Source: Parastagonospora avenae f. sp. tritici 18332-5 (lineage: Eukaryota; Ascomycota; Dothideomycetes; Pleosporales; Phaeosphaeriaceae). Taken from it: a stretch of DNA of 64,000 bases. The notes under the pieces were generated by a model. The model saw only the letters and a list, made by a program, of their open reading frames with translations, had not been told where the DNA came from and did not search any database. The DNA lies in assembly GCA_022559985.1 (NCBI GenBank), contig JAFJTR010000011.1, positions 558,001 to 622,000 of the forward strand, given 5' to 3'. Shown in pieces: positions 1 through 11,171 of this stretch (the first letter of the stretch is position 1; every line of letters starts with the position of its first letter). The position numbers and the translations under genes are program-made.

Positions 1-1446
1 TTCGCTGCTATTTGCTATACTGTGAGCAACATAGCTGGCAATCGCAATCTCGCAGCATCTGGACTACTCAAACTCAAAGACGCTTTCAATGTCTTCGTTA
101 ACAACACTCAGCCTGAGCCTCTTGTCTACGATACTGTCTGGAAGGGTGTTGTTTCCAATGCTACGTATAAGGCACCTTACGATCCGGGGCTCGACTTTGG
201 CAACACACTGTACAACGACCACCACTTCCACTACGGGTATTTCCTCTACACTGCAGCGGTCATTGGCTACCTCGACCCAGACTGGCTTGATGAGGGTAGC
301 AATAAAGCCTGGGTCAATACGCTTGCTAGAGACTACGCCAACCCTGTGACAGATGAGTACTTTCCTTTCCAGCGCTCTTTCGACTGGTTCCATGGACACT
401 CCTGGGCCAAAGGTCTTTTTGAATCTTCCGACGGCAAAGACCAAGAATCTACTTCCGAGGATACGTTTGCGACATACGCACTCAAAATGTGGGGTAGAAT
501 CATTCGCGACTCCAACATGGAGGCGAGGGGTAACCTACAGCTCGCAGTGCAAGCACGCAGTCTCCGCAACTACTTCCTCATGACTTCGGACAACCAGAAC
601 CAGCCTCCGTCGTTCCTGCCTAATAAGGTCACTGGCATTCTTTTCGAGAACAAGATCCATCATACGACCTATTTTGGATCCAACGTAGAGTACATTGAGG
701 GCATACATATGATTCCTCTCAATCCAACCTCTGCATATACTCGTGGGGCGAAATTTGTGAAGGAAGAGTGGGATACGTACTTCAGCAGCGGCCGGGTCGA
801 TCAAATCCAGGGCGGCTGGAAAGCTATCCTTTACGCAAATTATGCACTCATCAATCCGCAAGCCGCATACGATTTCTTCGCAGACCCAAATTTCAACACA
901 CAACTGGATGGCGGCGCCAGCCGAACCTGGTACCTTGCGTACACAGCAGCACTACTTGGTGTGCAAAATGGTAACGTTCAGGCGGACATGCGTTACAACA
1001 ACCCAGCGTCGAGCACGCCGAAGAGTTCGGATGTTCCTGAGAAGATGGATTTTGCCTCTACACCATCACGGGTGAAGACTTCTACCGTCAACGCACCTGC
1101 CTCTACACCCTCGCCGGCGAAGACTCTCTTTGCCAACGCAGTCATACCGCCGGATAACCGACCATGGCCCCATGGTTTCAACTGGCCGAAGAAGCCCAAT
1201 GCAGTGAAGACGACGTCCACGTCTAAGCCAGCAAAGGCAACAAGCACACTATCAAAACCTCAGGGCTCGGTGCTGCCAGTACGAACATCTGTCAGTGCTA
1301 CCACTGTAGCCGCGGTTTCGACACCACGGGTCATGCCATTGCCTGCACCAGTCGGACCAGTGAAGCCTAAGCCAACGACTACGGTGCGCAAGTATGATAT
1401 ACCGGACATGAGCTGGGCGTTCCAAGACGTACCGCCGGCACCTTGA
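1..1446 (+). CDS. Endo-1,3-beta-glucanase, glycoside hydrolase family 81 (5' end missing)
   Basis: GH81 enzymes hydrolyse internal beta-1,3-glucan bonds in the fungal wall or in external glucan; the yeast members Eng1/Acf2 act in cell separation and inside the cell. The frame is open from base 1, so the N-terminal beta-sandwich lies outside the window. What remains is the helical catalytic part: the NDHHFHYGY segment (about 217-243), the FDWFHGHSWAKG segment, then GKDQESTSED (about 436-465), which holds the conserved acidic residues of the family. After about base 985 the protein becomes a roughly 150-residue tail rich in Ser, Thr, Pro, Ala and Lys with repeated STP/STS motifs and no cysteine-rich or membrane module. 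Seen: motifs and tail. Inferred: the tail is a flexible, probably O-glycosylated region if the protein is secreted. No intron is needed in the visible part. Confidence 0.93.
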   Translation, partial: FAAICYTVSNIAGNRNLAASGLLKLKDAFNVFVNNTQPEPLVYDTVWKGVVSNATYKAPYDPGLDFGNTLYNDHHFHYGYFLYTAAVIGYLDPDWLDEGSNKAWVNTLARDYANPVTDEYFPFQRSFDWFHGHSWAKGLFESSDGKDQESTSEDTFATYALKMWGRIIRDSNMEARGNLQLAVQARSLRNYFLMTSDNQNQPPSFLPNKVTGILFENKIHHTTYFGSNVEYIEGIHMIPLNPTSAYTRGAKFVKEEWDTYFSSGRVDQIQGGWKAILYANYALINPQAAYDFFADPNFNTQLDGGASRTWYLAYTAALLGVQNGNVQADMRYNNPASSTPKSSDVPEKMDFASTPSRVKTSTVNAPASTPSPAKTLFANAVIPPDNRPWPHGFNWPKKPNAVKTTSTSKPAKATSTLSKPQGSVLPVRTSVSATTVAAVSTPRVMPLPAPVGPVKPKPTTTVRKYDIPDMSWAFQDVPPAP

Positions 1447-3187
1447 GCTGTCAATTGTCAAGAGGCAAAGGATATAATGATTAGCTGAAGATGGGATGAA
1501 TTTTGGACGACTAATGGATTCAAATCAAGGCTTATGGGTTATGTTGATATTATTGGTGTCTGATTGCACAGGGGTGGCTGGGTTTCGCTGGAGGATTTGT
1601 GTAAATAGATATTAATTTGTGTATAAACAATGGATACAATACGAAGCTAGTACGCGGCGAGTCCTTGTTGCTTCTCCATGTCACAACCTCCCTCAAGTGC
1701 TTACGAAGGTGGTTTCACTGCGATATCCGCACCGGCTAATCATTTGCAAGACATGTTCCGATGACGGTGTGCCGGTGACATATGCACATGCACAACTTAC
1801 TCGTACTGGCGTGGTGGCTAATGCAGATGGCGCATGCGCACGACCGTGGTTGACGGCCCAAGACATTGGACCCTCAGCTGCCACCCGAGTTTTCTCTCGG
1901 CGAAGGAAGAAGTGCGCAAGACGAAAGATAAGACATGTGAAGGCTTGATTGTCTTGACCCAAGCCACGATGGGTTCCTATAATGACCACAACGAGCACAT
2001 GGTGGTGGATGCGACAACACACCTTGTCATCAGCGATCACACAACAAAGGAAGTATTTCGAGCACCTTTGTTTGGTACGGTAGCATGCCATGTGACAAAC
2101 GACACGCCCGATCCTCAACGACCTCCCAAAATCCTGCGTCCGCCAAGCATTCTATTTTTACCCACGAAAAGGGTTGCACAGCCACAAGATGCGACATTTT
2201 TGGTAGTGATTAGCCCTCCGCTCGGTGTCGCGTAACCAGAGCCGCTATTGAGTACGTCATCCGTCAAAGGAGCGGATTGTTGCAGCGACTGAGTTCTGCC
2301 GCGTGGACTATGAAGCAGCGAGATCTTTGATGATGGAGGATTGAATTGGAGGAGCTGGCACAGGGAAATTAGACCCGCGCCGTTGTTGGCTGAGCCACGG
2401 GAGGTCTGGAGCAGGGGCTGTGCGCTTTGTTTATAGGCCGGGCGTTGATGGTAGCATTCTTGAGCTCGCGGGCCCTTGAGGGTTCATACCGGTAGCCAAG
2501 CAGAGCACGCGAGCGTAGCGTGTCTCGTGGCGTTGAGTAACCAGCGTAGCAGTGCGAGGTATACAAAGAAAGCTGCTGCTGCTGCTCAGTTGTGCGTTGC
2601 CAACAAACGGTCCCCAGAGTCGAATCGGCGCAGCGTAGATCCGCATCGCCCATCCCTAGTGCTCGTGTTCTCGACCACATGGAAGCTCAACGATCATCCT
2701 TCGATAGCCTCTAGCCCACCATCTGTGAACCGAGCGCCGCGCGTCGCTGCCTAATTGGGTCCTCCGCCCGTCGCCCCTGCCCGTCGCAAATGCCAAGGAG
2801 TAAGGTTTCAGGACCATAGCCCCAAACCCGACCTTTTCCCCAGTGCTGCTCGATTATCCTCTCGTACAACTTGTTCGGCGCCTCTGTCGTCTGTCTCTCG
2901 TTTCACCTCTGCCAGCTCTGCGACACCTCCGCATCTTCCGTCTTCCATCTTCCCAGCAAGCCGACAGCGTGTTTGCATTCCGCACATTGTTACCAGCGTT
3001 TGCCTTGTATTCTGCTTCCGACCAGGCACGAGAAAGGTTGAACCTGCGGCCAAAGCACCTTTTAATTAGACGTTATTTCCTGCTACAACCCGACATACCA
3101 TCAACCCTTTAGACGCATTCCCATTGCACACAACACCCGCACTTCGACGTCACTACCGACGACCGCCCACGGGCGAAGACAGCCATC
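1447..3187. other. Intergenic region between GH81 and the FLC-like gene
   Basis: No convincing gene is visible. Open frames on both strands overlap one another and lack recognisable domains. A short (GCT)5 run lies at 2572-2586. Bases about 2830-3120 are strongly pyrimidine-biased on the + strand, typical of the promoter and 5' leader of highly expressed filamentous fungal genes, and run up to the FLC-like start codon. Confidence 0.6.
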
Positions 3188-5486
3188 ATGAGAGCGCACA
3201 CAACATATTCCGCCATGCTGGCACCATTCATATTACTCGCGTCCGCGCCGCTGGGAGTACTAGCCGGCGACGTCCTCCAGACCAACGGCTACAGCTCGTG
3301 TCTGAACGGCCCCGCAGAGATCAAGGTCAACAAGCTGGATATTCAGTTCGACCGGGGCACGAAGAAGGTCGTTTTCGATGTTTCGGGCACCAACGAAAAG
3401 GAGCAAAAGGTCATGGCAACCCTCATCGTCAACGCCTATGGCAAGGAGGTCTACAAGAAGCCCTTCAACCCATGTGACGAAGGCACCAAAGTCGACCAGC
3501 TGTGTCCAGGTACGTCTTGAAACAATCATCGTAAAATTCGCGTCTGACATGTAAACAGTGCCATCGGGTACCTTTGCCGCCAAGGGTGAACAGACCATCG
3601 ACGAGAAGTACCTCAAGGACATTCCCGCCATCGCATTCACCATCCCCGATATCGACAGTCAAGCTACCATGCAGCTCAAGGCAGTAGATGGAGGACAGGA
3701 CCTTGCATGCATCACATCACAGGTCACCAACGGGCAGTCTCTTTCGACCAAGGGCGTCCAATACATTGCAGCCGGTATCGCAGGTGCTGCGCTTCTTCTA
3801 TCTGGTGCCTCCGCTTTCGCCAGTGCGGGCACGTCCGGTGCCACCGCCTCGAGTCCCACTTTCGGCGACATCATCGGCTGGTTCCAGGCCATGGCTCTGA
3901 ACGGCATGATGAGCGCCGATGTCCCCGGTGTCTACCGCAGCTGGTCCAAGAACTTCGCCTTCAGCACGGGTCTGATTTACTGGGAGGACATGCAATTGTC
4001 CATCGACGGCTTCCGTAAGAACACCGGCGGTAACCTCACGCAGAACAGTGTTCCATTCCTCCAGAACGCCACCCTTGTACACGTTGATCAGAAAGTGAAC
4101 TTGGCTAAACGCGCCCTCCTATTCGCTCGCGACGAGCTGAACACCGACCTCAGTGGCAATGCCACAGAAGGCGCAGACGACGGCAAGGTCGTACACATGG
4201 TCAAGGGCATCCAGGGCTTTGTCGAGGAGTACACTATCCCAGACGGCAACGCTTTCATGACCGTCTTGCTCGTTTTTGCCATCGTCATCGCAGCCATCAC
4301 CGTCGGTATCTTGCTCTTCAAGGTCATTCTCGAAACCTGGGCTCTCTTCGGCAGCTTTCCCAAGCGCCTGACCAGCTTCCGCAAGCGTTACTGGTGGACT
4401 CTGGCAAAGACCATCACCAACTTGGTCCTTCTCCTCTACGGTATTTGGGTGCTGTACTGCGTTTACCAATTCAAGAACGGAGACTCCTGGGCCGCAAAGA
4501 CGCTTGCTGGTGTCACCCTGGCCGCCTTCACCGGTGTGTTGGTCTTCTTCACCTGGAAGATCTGGAGCATTGCGCAAAAGTTCAAGAAGCTTGAGGGTAG
4601 CCCATCTGCTCTTTACGACGACAAGGAGGTCTGGCGTAAGTACAGCCTGTTCTACGAGAACTACAAGCAGAGCTACTGGTGGCTCTTTATCCCAGCTATC
4701 ATCTACATGTTCGCTCGTGGATGTGTCATTGCTGGAGCAGATGGCCATGGTCTTGCACAGGCTGCTGGCCAGCTCATCGTCGAAGCTCTCCTGCTCAGTG
4801 TTCTCCTCTGGTCTCGCCCCTACGCTCGCAAGTCTGGCAACTGGATCAACATTGTCATTCAGGTTGTTCGTGTGCTTTCAGTTGTCTGCATTTTGGTCTT
4901 CGTTGAGGAGCTCGGCATGTCGCAAACTACCAAGACAGTCACCGGTCTCGTACTTGTCGTTGTCCAGGCTTCGTTGACTGGTGTTCTCGCCATTCTCATC
5001 GCTGTCAACGCCATCATCATTTGCTGCAAGGAGAACCCCCATCGCAAGAAGAGAAAGGAGGCTGGTAAGTTACACAATCCACAACAGACCAAAATATCCA
5101 CTAACAGATACACAGAGAAAGCCCGGGACATCGACACCCTCACCCCCCTCGATGCACGCAACTCGCTCCTCATGGACCCACAAGAGCATAGCAACAAGCG
5201 CAGCTCATTCCCCGTTCCCTTCGGCCCCCGCGCTGGTGGTTACGACCAAGTTCCGCTCTCAGAGCAAAACACCGCCTACAAGGGTGGCTACAGCGACCAG
5301 GGTGTCCTCCTTGCTGATGCCTCGACATTCGGCAGGTCAGGTTCTCACGCTCGCAGCTTCAGCAGTCAGCGAGATGACAGTCCTGCGCGACTGCAAGACC
5401 CTGTAACCTCAGGCTACCACACAACCGGCTACAACTCAAACGCCCCATGGCAACCTGCGCAACCGCGGGGAGCGACCGGATACTAG
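3188..5486 (+). CDS. Flavin carrier / TRP-like ion channel family membrane protein (FLC/Pkd2 type)
   Basis: Three exons (3188-3509, 3559-5064, 5116-5486) give 732 residues. The first intron runs GTACGT to ACAG. The second is 51 nt, in frame and without a stop, so retention would add 17 residues. An N-terminal signal peptide (about 1-26) is followed by a lumenal ML-like domain to about residue 170 with spaced cysteines, then about nine hydrophobic segments beginning near residue 175 and a hydrophilic Ser/Tyr-rich tail. This is the layout of yeast FLC1-3 and S. pombe Pkd2/Trp663, proteins of the ER or plasma membrane tied to FAD transport into the ER, calcium response and wall integrity. The transported substrate cannot be read from sequence. 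It sits between two beta-glucan-active enzymes, which suits a wall role but does not prove one. Confidence 0.9.
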
Positions 5487-6794
5487 AAACCACCCATACC
5501 CCTTTTCTCATCAAAACGATCTCATAGTGTAAATTCCGGCCATCTTTAGCCGCCCTTCGATGGCCGCTTGTGTATATCGCGCTCTCCTTTGTTGTTATTT
5601 TAGCATGGCATGGCATGCCAGATCTCTCGTCTTGTATCTAGACGAACCGAACCAGCACAGTCTCAAACTTGCATATAGGGCGGTGTACACATCTCTTCCA
5701 GGGGGTTTCAACGGTGCAACAACTTCTTAGATAATGCCAGCTTCCTTGATGCGCGAGCCGCCCAACAACAACTACCCTATATTTACGAATTTTTCCTTGC
5801 TTGTTGGAGAAAGATTGGTTTCTAGAGAGATACAAACTGATTGTAATCGCGATGAAAACGCATGTGGGCCTGTGGCTGCTGCGATATGTGGATATTTTCT
5901 GTTGGTTGGTTGGGTACTGGAGGATTGGAGAGGGTAGATGAATCACATACAAATTATTACAAAGCAAACGAGTTTCATGCCTCTTCTTCTCGATGTGTAA
6001 GATGATAGTTAGAAAAGACCTGTCCAAAGCATGTTTCGTCTGCCGAGTTCCTGTCGATTGGGTCTGCGAAAGCACGTGCGTTTCCAGAACTTTTCGTTCC
6101 CGGAAGCCGGATTGTTGGGACTTGTCGTGCATCCCCTGGAAAAGCAATAAACGCCTGCGTCTGCAGTCAGATGTAGGCGTGGCTTGGTACGTCCTTGTCA
6201 ACGGCGCCACGATGAGCCCCAGAGTTTATCATAATTCTCGCGGCTTCCGTTGCCATGATTTCTCTCGTGGCACTTGGTCGAATACCTGCCGAACGCATCC
6301 GCAAATAGCGAACTACAGTAGATCTCCCGCCGATTCGCGCGCCGTCGCGCCTTGGTGGCGCGCTGAAAATGGCCATCGTGGATGCAGGTACCCAGTAGAC
6401 AAGGCTGGAAACAATAAAGCTAAGATGGGTAGTGCGGCTGAGGCTGAGCTCAAGTGTGATAAGAAATTGGGGAGTAGATACCTAGGGGTCCTTCGCTCGT
6501 CTCTTCTTTCTCAATTCTGTCGACTTCTTGTGTCGTTCGATTTATCTCGCCTTCTACATCTGGGAGTTTGGGCGTTTTTGGTGGCACCACTGGAAGTGAC
6601 GAGGAACCTTTTGTACCTGCTTGAGTCTCGTCGTACCTGAGATTGCGGAATCGCACTTCAGCTCCTGGTTCTTTCGATCATCCTATCGCTATATTGGTTA
6701 CGAGGATATCCACGATTCGCTATCGACTCTTCACGATATTATTTCTACAGCCTTCGCTGTATCCTTACTCCAACGGCATCGAACATCTCTCGCC
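5487..6794. other. Intergenic region, FLC-like 3' flank and GH128 promoter
   Basis: I see no supported gene. Open frames here (for example 5638-6210 on the minus strand and 5993-6640 on the plus) have no domain and lie in probable UTR. Bases 6480-6790 form a T/C-rich leader before the GH128 start. Confidence 0.6.
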
Positions 6795-7806
6795 ATGCGT
6801 CGCTCCATCCTGCTCTCGGCCACGGCCACTCTCCTTCCACTGACAGCCCTCGCACAATCCTCTTCATCCAAACGCGGTCTCTGCCACGTCAAAGAGAACG
6901 GCAATACAGCTGACGACAAGATCTGGACCTCCGGCCCCAGCAGTCCCACCTGGTACTATAACTACGGAAAAGACCCATCCGCCGCCTACTCCTCTGACAA
7001 ATCCCTCCAATTCGTCCCCATGCTCTGGGGCGCCAGCCCTCAAGATAGCGGCACACCTTTCTACGACTCGGTCAAGCGCCAAATCGACTCGGGCGCAAAC
7101 ATCAGCTATGTCCTCGCTTTCAACGAGCCCGACGGCACGCACACCACCGGCGGCTCCAACCTCGAAGTCAACCTCGCGGCCGCGCGCTGGAAAGCCGAAA
7201 TTGAGCCGCTGAAGCAACTCGGCATTAAGCTCGGTGCGCCCGCAGTCACCGGCGCTCAAAGCGGCTGGAACTGGCTGGACAATTGGTTCAAGGCGTGCAA
7301 CGGCGGGTGCAATCCCGACTTCATTCCCGTCCACTGGTACGGCAATTTCGAGGGCATGATGAGCCATGTCGGGCAGGTTACGAATAAGTGGCCGAATCTG
7401 ACGGTGTGGGTTACCGAGTATGGGTATCCGAATAAGGGGCTCGAGGAGACGCAGATGTTCTTCAATATGAGTGCGCAGGCGTTTGATCGGTGGCCGTAAG
7501 TTTTTGACCGTGGAGTTGACGCAAAGATGGGGACTGACACTCGACAGCAACGTCACCCACTACTCGTACTTTGGCGCTTTCCGCTCCTCGGTATCGAACG
7601 TTGGTGCCAACGCTGCTATGCTCACGCAGAACGGCGAATTGACGGATATCGGATCGTGGTACATGGGCGGCGCGGCTACTAACAATATCCCAAAGTCGTC
7701 CAGTGCATCGCGCAAGACGTTGTTCGTCTCTCAACTCTTCAGCGAACCGGACAACTGGAAAGTCTGCTCGGCATTGTTCGCGTGTGCGTGGTTATTCCTG
7801 GCCTAG
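6795..7806 (+). CDS. GH128 secreted glycosidase, Asl1-like (alkali-sensitive linkage protein type)
   Basis: Two exons, 6795-7495 and 7548-7806, with a 52-nt intron, encode 319 residues. An upstream in-frame extension to 6621 is ignored because the ATG at 6795 starts a standard signal peptide (MRRSILLSATATLLPLTALA). The mature protein is a single (beta/alpha)8 glycosyl hydrolase catalytic core. LAFNEPDG places the acid/base glutamate at 111 and WVTEYGYP the nucleophile at 208. Family members cut beta-1,3-glucan or bind it in the wall; S. pombe Asl1 contributes to cell-wall linkage. A Ser-rich stretch and a hydrophobic final segment (CSALFACAWLFLA) suggest a GPI-anchor signal, which is inference. 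Confidence 0.92.
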
Positions 7807-8181
7807 TCGTACCAGCTTACCGGCACGGCTGACGTGCATATGAGCAACTCTGCAACATTTTGGTGGTTCCACTTGTACTTTGTGCTCTTGCTCCTGTCTG
7901 GACCAACTGGTCAGCTGAGCGTGGGTGAGAGGATGGGTTGGGCGAATAATGTGTTATATGCTGTGGGATTGACGAATCTGGTTCGATGGTTCACGGAGGG
8001 TGTGGAGATGAAGTTGTGGGCTTGATTGTGTTGGGGTGCTACATCTAGCAGATTGGTCGACGAGAAACAAGGACTAGGTGGAGAGCAGATGTGATGCAGA
8101 GTTGTAAATGTTCAATATTGTTGTACGTTGCATCTGGCCTGCAGATAGTATCGCGAAAAGGACTAGCACATGTACATCGTT
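7807..8181. other. Convergent 3' intergenic region
   Basis: About 375 bp between two convergent genes. Nothing beyond presumed 3' UTRs is visible. Confidence 0.6.
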
Positions 8182-9185
8182 CTACGAGGTAGTCATCTCG
8201 CTATCTCTCCGACTCTCGACCCTCTCTAGTGGCGTGAAGTCTTCGTCTAACAATGCTTCAGGGTCAACAGGACCGATGTCCTCTTCCGCTCTCATGGCCT
8301 TAGTCTTCGACACAGTAAGCATGGACACAGAGTAAGTACTATTCTCAGAAGACACGGCCTGACGAACTCCCCTTCCACGCCTCGAAGTACCCCGCTTCAT
8401 CAAATCCTTGAGCATATCCATCGCCCTAGACCCGGCGCTCGCACTCTCTACCGCCGTATCCATATCAACATTGCCATCGCCATCACCATCCTTCACCTCC
8501 GTCTTCACCTCCTCTACCAACGGCGAACCCCCCGTCAAACTCTTCCTCCTCTTCGCACTCGCCACAAGCGCCCCCCAAAAATCCGCCTTCTCGCCCCCCC
8601 CAACTCCTTACAATTCTCGGGCCTCAACACCCCCTCGCTTTCCTCCACCACCCTCTCGAACACAGGGAACTTAGGCGTAAGCGGCGTGTGCACGCCAAAT
8701 TTCCTGCCCCAGCGACACTCACTCGGATAATCGCAGCTGGCCCAGCAATTCTTCTTCTTGCCGATGCCAGAGCCACTGCCGCGGCGCCAGCGGCCCATTG
8801 CTTTCCATCCCGCGTAGTCGAATTCGCTGGCGCAGGCGCGGTGCCGCTTGGTGCGCCGTGAGACGGGCTTGCGCCAGGCTTTGATGGTCGTGGTGCCGGA
8901 GCAGAAGTTGTGGCCCTCGTCGAGGCAGCGGCGCGTGGCGCCAAGGTGGTATTTGCGGTGGCATTGATGGCATTGCCACATCCACGATAGAGGGGAGTCG
9001 GGGGCAGATGTCGAGGGTTGGAAGGGAGGTGAGGGTTGGGCGGCGGAGATACGGTTTGGTAGTGTGGCTGGTATGATGGGTAGGAGTGGGGAGAATGGAG
9101 ATGGTGGGATGGAGAGAAAGGTTGGCTTGAATGGCGTGGGGTGGATGCGCAGATGGCTGCTACTGCGGGTTTGGGTTTGTGACAT
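8182..9185 (-). pseudogene. Cys-rich fungal protein of unknown function, reading frame interrupted at a G8 run
   Basis: Two minus-strand frames, 8535-9185 and the frame ending at 8182, look like one gene. The first part has a Pro/Ser-rich N-terminus and then two cysteine groups: CHQCHRKYHLG with a further Cys and CSG, and NCWASCDYPSEC. This resembles a zinc-binding module found in unannotated fungal proteins. After GVHTPLTPKFPVFE the frame meets eight consecutive G (8594-8601 on the + strand as C8) and drifts into a basic run. One more G would join it smoothly to the second frame (FWGALVASAKRRKSL), which continues with an acidic region to the stop. A run-length assembly error is the simplest explanation; a genuine inactivating indel or an unrecognised intron is possible. 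Function is unknown. Confidence 0.6.
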
Positions 9186-11171
9186 TTTTGGAGTGATATT
9201 TTCGGGACAGTGCAGTATATGCGCCGGGATGTTCGTCCGTGGTAAGACCTGCTTCTGCAGAATGAGAAAAGTCCTGCTTTGCTTTCGAAGTGAAGTGTTT
9301 TAACAAAAGTCAAAAGAAACGATAAGAGTGACAGTCGAAGTCGATTTAGCCTGCCTTAAGCGGACACTTTACTCAAAGTCAAATGAAGCACATGATGGTT
9401 TCACGTGCTCCCTACATAGCCATCGTTAGTGATATCTCTTTGTGAGTGGCCGGCGAAGTCGTGACAAAGCTATCCGGTCAAACCAGTCTTTCTTTGTACA
9501 TATGATACGCAGAGTCTGCCATACTAGAATTGCGATGGAAGTGTACTTTGTTCGAATATACATAAAGCAGGCGTCGCAGAACCCGTCCACGGCCATCTAG
9601 AACTTTTCCTCCTTTGTCTCGGGTGATCTTTTGGCGTCCTCGAAGCTTTTCAATTTCTCCCTGAGCTATTTTTGATTACGTGGCTGCGGCGTTTTGACCA
9701 AATGATCATTTGAAAACTATGCTATAGCCATCCGTTCGAGCAATTCGAAGTGATCGGCGTCATAGATCGGCATTAAGATACGGGTACTCCTTTGGGGTAA
9801 ATTGCGCCTCTTTGACTGTCTTTTCGCATGCTGTGTCCTGCACAAGAACATTTCGTGTCGTGAGATGTGTCATTACTTTGCTATGCTCTTTTGTTTCGCA
9901 TCTGTGATTCAATGTGATTGTGCTGTAAAGGTTATCTCTAACATTTTAAAGGCTGTAACAAGTCGAGATGTAATCCGCGCTTCCGGTCGTACAAGTCTTC
10001 TATTTCCTTAACAAGAGTATGTGTATGATAAAAGCTTCAATGTTCTCGAATACGCACCAGTTCGTGCGCGCTCTGCTTAACCTCTGCTACGAGGAAGAGT
10101 AATGGTGTTTTACGTCAGTTCGAACAGATCTAAAAGCGCATAAGTTAACATCGGTTTTTGAAAAAGTCCCTGGCTATACAGCCTTAGCTATAGCTGAAGT
10201 GCTGTATGTGTCCAGTTTAGGAGGACAGGCACGAATTGCTGAGCCACCTGGTGACGCTGGCTTATTCTAGCCAGCCTCATACATCCTTTGCACACCTTCT
10301 CCTATCATGTAGCCAATGGCTGATATATCGCGGGTATCCGAGAGGCGTGTCTTTGGGGCGCGCATCAGGACGACATCCAGTAGCTCAGATGATTGGTCTT
10401 TGCATCCTTCTCGACTGCAAGAAGACGTGCGAGTCGTGCATTGCGTACGCACTTGCGTCAGAGCCTGAAGTACGAGGAGATTACATTTCAGGCAACAACA
10501 TTGAGGTAAGCTTCGCCATCTTTACACTCTCGTGTCATGCCGCACGATTGGGGACGTCGGACGGTAAAATAGTGCACAGCCGCAAGGCACTAAACCTAAT
10601 CTGGTAGACCTTGCGACGAAACAACTTCAGACTTGCGCTTCTCGGACTGCAATGGCGGCCGACGGAACGCCTGTTTCCCCACATCCGTCTGAGATATGCA
10701 TTTCTCGTCAATTCCACGACCATCCTGCACCCCTAATAGGCTCGTCCGGCGCACAATACTGCTCATTGGCAATCTTGTACGACAGCAACATCGACGTCCA
10801 ATCGAGGTTCTAGTTGCGAAATTCATCGCCACAGCCGCGGCAGGAACAGATACCCCCAGCAACTACGTCAATAATTGAGAGCACCGGCATATCGCGTGGC
10901 TCGATTCGTACGACTGGCGTCCCGTCTATCTTGAAGTCGGTCGGAAGTTGGAAGGCTGAAGTAAAGCCCTGGAGTCATACGCGGACTTCTCCAACAGGGC
11001 TACATGGTGGACGTGTTCTTTAGAGGCGGTGTTATTTCAACATCTTGGTACCGTCATTCTTGCTGATATTTGTTTATAAGTTGAGGTGGAGATATTGAGA
11101 GCGCTTGGTGTACTAGCGGTAAATTGTTCTTTCTTCTCTTCTTGCACTCCTTCACACACTTGTATATTATC
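9186..11171. other. Gene-poor region upstream of the first Zn2Cys6 regulator
   Basis: About 2 kb without a convincing gene. Bases 9650-10250 are AT-richer than the flanks and contain short palindromes (for example AGCTATAGCT near 10180, flanked by ATACAGC and GCTGTAT). A 29-bp element at 10228-10256 recurs near 24.8 kb. Open frames such as 10236-10607 show no domain and I do not support them. Confidence 0.5.
10228..10256 (+). repeat. Short dispersed repeat, copy 1
   Basis: 29 bp matching 24832-24860 at 24 of 29 positions without a gap, starting with the shared GGCACGAATTG. Three of the five differences are transitions. Both copies sit in AT-rich gene-poor DNA. They may be remnants of one transposon family. 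Confidence 0.4.

Noticed and set aside
5638..6210. 190-residue minus-strand frame
   Set aside because: Lies in the FLC 3' flank, low complexity, no recognisable domain.
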